Positions 43,901-48,112 of a stretch of DNA of 48,112 nucleotides are shown piece after piece (within the stretch, counting starts at the first letter, position 1; the number at the start of each line of letters is the position of its first letter). Below the pieces are notes generated by a model that was not told the origin of the DNA, made no database searches, and saw only the letters and a program-made list of their open reading frames with translations. Source of the DNA: JBKBKN01 sp046294625 (GTDB lineage: Bacteria > Bacteroidota > Bacteroidia > M30B66); the NCBI GenBank assembly GCA_046294625.1, contig JBKBKN010000023.1, forward strand, positions 1 through 48,112. Reading direction: 5' to 3'. Both the position numbers and the translations under genes were made by a program.

Positions 43901-46900
43901 GAGCAATATCCGCTTAAACCGCTGGAACGGAACAGCATGGAATCAGCCAGGTGGAAGCTCAATAGTTGGTAATAATTTGGTCTCTGGATCAATGAATCAA
44001 TCGGTCGGAAACTTAGCCGCGACATCAGAATGGGCAGGTAGGGTGGTTGGTCCGCAAAATTACACTTGGCTGGGAAGCATCTCAAGTAGCTGGGACGATC
44101 CAGACAATTGGGATTTAGGAACTGTGCCCGGCAATCCGCTTGATAACATTACCATACCCAGTAGTTTCACAAATGAGCTAATCATTACTGGAACGAGAAG
44201 TTCTAATAACTTTACAGTGAGCCCTTCTGCAACATTTAGTTTAGCAGCAACAGCCACGCTAACTGTAAACGGAAATTATGTATATAACAGTTCAACTGCT
44301 GCCACTTTTGCTTGCAATAGTTCCTTGGTTTTAAGCAGTAGCTCAAGCCAAAATGTTCCGGCGGCTGATTATGGAAACTTAAATATAGCTGGTGGCCCTC
44401 GCGTACTGGCCAGCAGCGGCACCATTCGCATTTGTGGTAATTATACCCCAACCGCAGGCACACTCACCACAACTGGCAGTACAGTGGAATTTAACGGTAC
44501 CAGCGCGCAGAGCATATTGACGAATATTACCAGCTTCAATATCTTAAATATTACTAACACAGTTGCCAATGTTACATCAACAGTAAATGTTACGGTGAGC
44601 AATCAGCTGAATGTAAGCACCAATGCGCGTTTTGACTTTGGCGCCAATACACTTACTATCACCGGGGCCACTGCCACCATCAATGGTTTTTTGAGAAGTG
44701 CAGGAACCATCACCGGGGCTAGTGCCACTACCTTAATATTTACTGCCACGGGAACATACGAACACAATCATCCGCAATCGGGTACCAATCTGGGTACCAT
44801 CCCTACTGCCAATTGGAATGTGGGTTCTACTTGTGCCATTATAGGGTTAACCAATCCTACAGCAGGCGCTTGGTTTAATCCGGCAGCCAGTGCTGCGCAA
44901 TCATTCAGCAACTTTACTTGGAATACCCCTTTACTCACTACTATACCCAACATGAATGGTGCTACTTTAAATGTGGGAGGTACATTTACTATGGCATCCA
45001 CAGGAACCGCATCGCTACGTTTGGGCACAAACTCCAGTGGTATTATTAATTGTGGTAATTATGAACACACAGGCGGTACCATTGACATGTCTGCCGGAAC
45101 AGGCAACGGAACCATCAGTGCTTCTGGTAATTTCAACCATAGCGGGGGTATCATTACCGAAAGCGGTTCAGGCACTTCGCATCTGATTCGCTTCAATGGA
45201 ACAGCTTCACAGGCTATTAACTTTGGCGGTACCATAAGTAATGATATCAATTTTGAACTTGATAATGCTGCCGGATTCAACATTTCAGGTACGGCTCCGG
45301 TAGCGAGCAACCGTTCTGTTACACGTGTGTCCGGCGATATAACTGGAACAGGTTCTTTTAACTATAGTGCAATAGGCACCTCACTGGTATTCAATTCATC
45401 TACCAACTTCAATACCAGTAATGCGGATTTTCCTGCCAGCAATGGACCTGTTAATTTAATCATCAACAGCGGCGCTCAAGTGAGTTTGCATGCCGATAGA
45501 AGCTTGCCCGCTAACGGTACATTGACACTCAACAGTGGAAGATTAATTCTTGGCGCCAACAATCTGAGTCTATTAAATAATAATGCCGCTGCAATAACTG
45601 GAACTTTTACAGCAGCTAACATGGTGATCACCGATGGAAGTGGTCGATTATTGCGCACCATTGCTACTGCCGGACTTCCTATTACTTACACATGGCCTGT
45701 CGGCGAGAATACAGGTGTAATAGAATATTCGCCTGTATCAATCACATTTACGGCTAATTCTACTGCACGTCAGATCGGATTTAATGTGGTGGATGTGCAA
45801 CATCCGGAAAACAATAATCCTCTTCCGCAAACCAATTATATAAGCCGCTATTGGACTGCATCCAATTCTGCAGCAGGCTCCTACAGCTACACCGGTGTAT
45901 TCACCTATATGCCTGCCGACATCAATGGTACAGAATCCCTGATAAAAGTTAACCAATGGAATGGTGCCGGATGGATCGAAGCAACCAGCACAGCGGCCGC
46001 TAATCAACTTACTATCACTGGAACGCAAACTCAAGCTACTCTACCTTTTGGCGCAACTGCCGAATTCTCAGGTAGAGTAAATCCAATTTTATATTTCCAA
46101 TCTGTTGCATCAGGCAACTGGAACACAACTGCCACATGGGAAGTAGCCGATAATCCGGGTTTCACGGGAGCTGCAGCAGCAACTTTTGCTCCAAACAGCA
46201 GCAACAGCGCCGGCATTTGGGTTAGAAATGGGCATACCGTAACAGTAAGCACTGTTGTAAATGCAGACGAATTAACTGTAGATGCCGGAGGAATTTTGTC
46301 TGTGTCAGCTGCCGGAAATTTTACGATTACCGATGCTGTTGCCTCTACCGACTTCGTTGCAAACGGAACTTTTAATGTGGCTGGAATATGTGCCTTTAGC
46401 GCAGGTGCTGGGGTGGAGCTGAATGACCAAGTTAATGTTACCAGCAACAATTTCACTTCTCTAGCCACCGTGAGTGTTGGTGGTAGCGCGGTTTACAATC
46501 ACAACGTAAATGGCGGATCGATAGTAACAGCCACATGGAATGCCGGATCTAAACTTGAAATAACAGGGATTACTTCTTCTAACCTTTCAGGTGGTTTGGG
46601 GCAGCTTTTTTGGGACGTGGAGTGGAACTGCCCAAATCAGAGCCAAGCGATCAACGTGGCTGCTGCACCATTTAACACCATTGCCAACGACTTTATCGTG
46701 ACCAATACTAACGGCTTTGAACTACGATTTTTCTCAGGAAACACCGGCGGCACTGTCACCATCAATCGAGATCTCATTGTTAACGGAGGGCTGTTGTCTT
46801 TGGCATCAGGTGCATCTGTTTCTACTAGCACAGTGGTAGTAAATGTAGGCAGAAATGTGGAAATTAATGCCGGACAAATCGGGACAGGTGGAGCCACCAA

Positions 46901-48112
46901 TACCACAGCTTCTAATCTCACTTTTAATATCGCGGGGAATTTATTACTCGATGGAGGAAACTTAAATTTCTTGCCTGGTTCATTTACCATCACGGCTAAT
47001 CATGTGATCAATTTAAGTGGTAACTTAACCATCAATAGCGGACAAATCTTAAGAACCGGAACCTTGACCGCTACTTTCCGATTTAATCGAACAAGCGGAG
47101 CACAATCTTATTCTGCTAATGCTCCTGCAACGGCCATTTCAACAAATACAATCGGATGGCAAGTAGGTAATGGTACTTCAGCACCGGTATTGAACCTGAT
47201 AAATAATTTTGCAATGAATGCAAGTTCTACCCTAACAGTTCAAAACGGAGCCCGATTAAATTGCGCTGACTATATTGTAACTGGGGGTACATTCACCATG
47301 AATTCAGGCTCGGCTTTGGGTATTGGATCGCCTGCAGGTATCGTTACTGCACCAACTGCCGCAGGAAATATTCAAACAACAACTCGAAACTATCACTTGT
47401 CCAACGGCTCTTATTATTACATGGGTTCAGTTGACCAAGTGACAGGGAATGCTCTTCCTAATACAGCTTCAAATAATATAAGAGTCCTAGGAATTGAAAC
47501 AAGCAATGGTGCACGAGTTACTCAAAACACAGCAAGTTTCGTAACCGTAAGCAATACCTTACAACTAACTAGTGGAATATACATCCTCACTAATACAGAT
47601 TTACGCCTTACTAATTTAGCCACTGTGGGCGGAACTCCAAGTGCATCGGCTATGATAGTTAACACGGGCACCAGTCGATACAATGGTCGCTTGATGCGTC
47701 TTTATCCATCCGGAAGCCACAGCAGCACATTTACCTTTCCGGTTGGCGATATAGTCAGCACAGCAGAATATTCACCAGTGACCTTCACGGTAAACTATTC
47801 CGGTGCAACCTCCCCTCCTTATATTGCTATAAAATGTGTTGACGCCAAACATCCACAAGATCCTTCTATAGATGATTACCTCACACGATATTGGGAAAGC
47901 ACTGCCAACTGGTATAGCGGAACAGGAACAGTGAGCGCTCAGTTTAACTATCTTCCTGCTGATATTGTAGGCACAGAATCAAATATTAAGCACAACCGCT
48001 TCTCATGGTCAGGACCAACGGCTGGCAATTTCTTTGAAGATGCTGCGAGTTTTGCTTCAGGAAACGTGCTCACTTCTGTCGCTATGCCACTAAACAATAT
48101 GATCGATCACGA
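40947..48112 (+). CDS. Giant repetitive secreted beta-solenoid protein, 3' end outside the window
   Basis: From ATG 40947 the frame stays open to the window edge, 2388 full codons, with no stop; sampled positions at 44061, 46080 and 48108 are all in this frame. A signal peptide is followed from about residue 42 (QNAIVGTGFSSGWGG) by a unique N-terminal region of about 230 residues. Then come three large modules of 2.0-2.3 kb. Each opens with a Trp/Gly motif (SAGNWDAAATW, SSSWDDPDNWD, ASGNWNTTATW), continues with short Thr/Asn/Gly/Ala-rich strand repeats typical of beta-solenoids (GTFEHNYTG...ATWSAGSTCAIIG recurs), and ends in a PVG...RYW...PAD domain. The composition and signal peptide suggest a T9SS surface protein or adhesin; the sorting domain would lie beyond the window. 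Minus-strand open frames here are shadows. Confidence 0.92.
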   Translation, partial: MNIYLRSYKARVISWSCNLSWIIAIAYTLLYGQVAFTQNAIVGTGFSSGWGGSCPSTGNGGFSFMSASAGGTWIVTRNANGTGNQFWRFGIDWGGTTHQRTQVIGSDVDAVPSTTYTLNPNCTNSGAIRYNVPNTSYNYVFKTLNAGTNPTGTWVFFEVQGDVRTANTVSQLPLAANVSPHAEVTVTANMSGIKSTGQEVYLRYTNNNYATSTVVQMNYIGTTATATIPASFNTAGANISYYVFTSGPSNVATNGSNADLYTINLNNNGGPNYTYTVGTGWTTASAGNWDAAATWTAGVVPPTTLNMGTVNINHNVTGNADALFSALNVNGSNTLSQNSGIVHTTTGGVTINGAATYTVNGTLRINSGGFVNATGTLNYGSSSTLNYNSGGNYGASNEWITNTMTGQRVPQNVTISNNTSVNFGASNQYRQAIGHININAGSTLVLSTAAGGDLRIGGDMINAGTLTHNNRSVTFNGTTAQSANSAAITYRTLIIANTSANVTAGANITIASGGALTVNASARLDMAANTLILTGTTSVVNGFLRSSGTITGANATTLTISGTGTFEHNYTGTTAVPTATWSAGSTCAIIGTTTSGGTLGGLAQSFHHFTVNMGAGSTQSLNAGGNLTTVNGDLTVSSTGSAEFRLTATTSPTINIGGNLNVSGGTLALTNGTGTPSINLLGNFNQSGGAITRASSTGTINLVRTTGVQTLSQTAGTVMRQINWNIGNGSTTNTVALLSNLDLSASTGTGGTFAVLNNASLDFSTYELTGTNVTFNANSGSTLITANTNGFAVAPTTSGSVQTTTRIFNSGANFTYNGSSAQVTGSAATSVNRLEIDNSAGVSLSTNLNTNLLELSAGLLTLGTHHLTVNSTSASAINGQNATRYIVTNSTGELRRAIATSGLPINYEFPIGTASAYTPTQFNFTANSAARNLHVRTVGNRNPNDVTVTDYINNRYWVTDLSNNAGTYNYTSQFTFLPGDVVGSASNIRLNRWNGTAWNQPGGSSIVGNNLVSGSMNQSVGNLAATSEWAGRVVGPQNYTWLGSISSSWDDPDNWDLGTVPGNPLDNITIPSSFTNELIITGTRSSNNFTVSPSATFSLAATATLTVNGNYVYNSSTAATFACNSSLVLSSSSSQNVPAADYGNLNIAGGPRVLASSGTIRICGNYTPTAGTLTTTGSTVEFNGTSAQSILTNITSFNILNITNTVANVTSTVNVTVSNQLNVSTNARFDFGANTLTITGATATINGFLRSAGTITGASATTLIFTATGTYEHNHPQSGTNLGTIPTANWNVGSTCAIIGLTNPTAGAWFNPAASAAQSFSNFTWNTPLLTTIPNMNGATLNVGGTFTMASTGTASLRLGTNSSGIINCGNYEHTGGTIDMSAGTGNGTISASGNFNHSGGIITESGSGTSHLIRFNGTASQAINFGGTISNDINFELDNAAGFNISGTAPVASNRSVTRVSGDITGTGSFNYSAIGTSLVFNSSTNFNTSNADFPASNGPVNLIINSGAQVSLHADRSLPANGTLTLNSGRLILGANNLSLLNNNAAAITGTFTAANMVITDGSGRLLRTIATAGLPITYTWPVGENTGVIEYSPVSITFTANSTARQIGFNVVDVQHPENNNPLPQTNYISRYWTASNSAAGSYSYTGVFTYMPADINGTESLIKVNQWNGAGWIEATSTAAANQLTITGTQTQATLPFGATAEFSGRVNPILYFQSVASGNWNTTATWEVADNPGFTGAAAATFAPNSSNSAGIWVRNGHTVTVSTVVNADELTVDAGGILSVSAAGNFTITDAVASTDFVANGTFNVAGICAFSAGAGVELNDQVNVTSNNFTSLATVSVGGSAVYNHNVNGGSIVTATWNAGSKLEITGITSSNLSGGLGQLFWDVEWNCPNQSQAINVAAAPFNTIANDFIVTNTNGFELRFFSGNTGGTVTINRDLIVNGGLLSLASGASVSTSTVVVNVGRNVEINAGQIGTGGATNTTASNLTFNIAGNLLLDGGNLNFLPGSFTITANHVINLSGNLTINSGQILRTGTLTATFRFNRTSGAQSYSANAPATAISTNTIGWQVGNGTSAPVLNLINNFAMNASSTLTVQNGARLNCADYIVTGGTFTMNSGSALGIGSPAGIVTAPTAAGNIQTTTRNYHLSNGSYYYMGSVDQVTGNALPNTASNNIRVLGIETSNGARVTQNTASFVTVSNTLQLTSGIYILTNTDLRLTNLATVGGTPSASAMIVNTGTSRYNGRLMRLYPSGSHSSTFTFPVGDIVSTAEYSPVTFTVNYSGATSPPYIAIKCVDAKHPQDPSIDDYLTRYWESTANWYSGTGTVSAQFNYLPADIVGTESNIKHNRFSWSGPTAGNFFEDAASFASGNVLTSVAMPLNNMIDH
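41769..44057 (+). repeat. Giant protein, large module 1
   Basis: First copy of the Trp/Gly opener, strand repeats and closing domain. Contains the FEHN...ATWSAGSTCAIIG motif (about 42640-42720) and the closing FPIG...RYW...LPGD domain (about 43590-44050). Related to the next two modules at the protein level and, in places, at the DNA level. Confidence 0.75.
44058..46085 (+). repeat. Giant protein, large module 2
   Basis: Second copy. Opens NYTWLGSISSSWDDPDNW. The stretch 44648-44930 (NGFLRSAGTITGA, YEHNHP, ATW-like NWNVGSTCAIIG) aligns with 42535-42780 of module 1, offset about 2.1 kb. The closing domain is WPVG...YISRYW...MPAD (about 45610-46080). Confidence 0.75.
46086..48112 (+). repeat. 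Giant protein, large module 3 (cut by the window edge)
   Basis: Third copy, more diverged. Opens YFQSVASGNWNTTATW. The YNHNVNGG...ATWNAGSKLEITG motif is near 46495-46570. The closing domain begins about 47690 (FPVG...EYSP...YLTRYW...LPADIVGTES) and is incomplete at 48112. Confidence 0.7.

Noticed and set aside
42413..46993. Many minus-strand open frames of 60-145 codons opposite the giant gene
   Set aside because: They are antisense shadows of a Thr/Asn/Ala/Gly-rich frame, Pro/Val/Ala-rich and without start context; the plus-strand frame explains the region.

Overview
The window looks like a stretch of a Bacteroidota chromosome of moderate to low GC. Evidence: cargo proteins with both type A and type B C-terminal sorting domains of the type IX secretion system (T9SS), a TonB-dependent receptor with a carboxypeptidase-regulatory-like N-terminal domain, a fused hemC-hemD gene, DUF2851 and DUF3098 proteins, and promoter candidates of the Bacteroidota TTTG/TAnnTTTG type. 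I cannot place it below phylum. I found no rRNA, tRNA, CRISPR array, insertion sequence or phage gene.

Layout. 1-1133: an 8-bp tandem repeat at the very edge, a GC-rich palindrome, and a decayed DUF1287 gene with three internal stops. 1147-8960 (minus): a helical hypothetical protein, a 1.9-kDa-residue-scale (1924 aa) PKD-repeat surface protein, and just upstream of it a 155-aa protein made of a signal peptide, half an FN3 domain and a type B sorting domain. 9228-11710 (minus): an O-antigen ligase/polymerase-like protein and a Wzz-like chain-length protein, translationally coupled. 11877-17010 (minus): housekeeping genes der, era, truB, uppP, a DUF3098 gene and ftsX. 17618-20117 (minus): three lipoproteins including an LpoB-like protein next to a COG3014-type protein. 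20276-24306: DUF2851 (minus) divergent from recJ and an alpha/beta hydrolase (plus). 24358-30808 (minus): two unknown proteins, heme synthesis genes hemCD and hemA, an MFS transporter and a second hydrolase. 30977-34913 (plus): an MBL-fold hydrolase, a WG-repeat protein, a PIN-PhoH ATPase and a 41-aa membrane microprotein. 34934-37918 (plus): two T9SS cargo genes, each broken by one frameshift. 37991-40597 (minus): a TonB-dependent receptor under a TPP riboswitch, so probably a thiamin-related importer. 40947 to the right edge (plus): one open frame of at least 2388 codons for a Thr/Asn/Gly/Ala-rich repetitive secreted protein that runs out of the window.

How it works together. The core genes are ordinary and intact. 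The striking part is the secreted-protein complement: the PKD giant lacks a sorting domain, and the missing second half of its last FN3 domain together with a sorting domain sits in the separate upstream gene, as if the gene had been circularly permuted. Two other T9SS cargo genes have lost a continuous frame, one exactly in the FPNP motif that opens the sorting domain. The best candidates for something undescribed are this split-cargo arrangement and the repeated, unnamed domain of the giant right-hand protein. The functional reading of the split (fragment complementation, so that one subunit carries the other through T9SS) is a hypothesis only.
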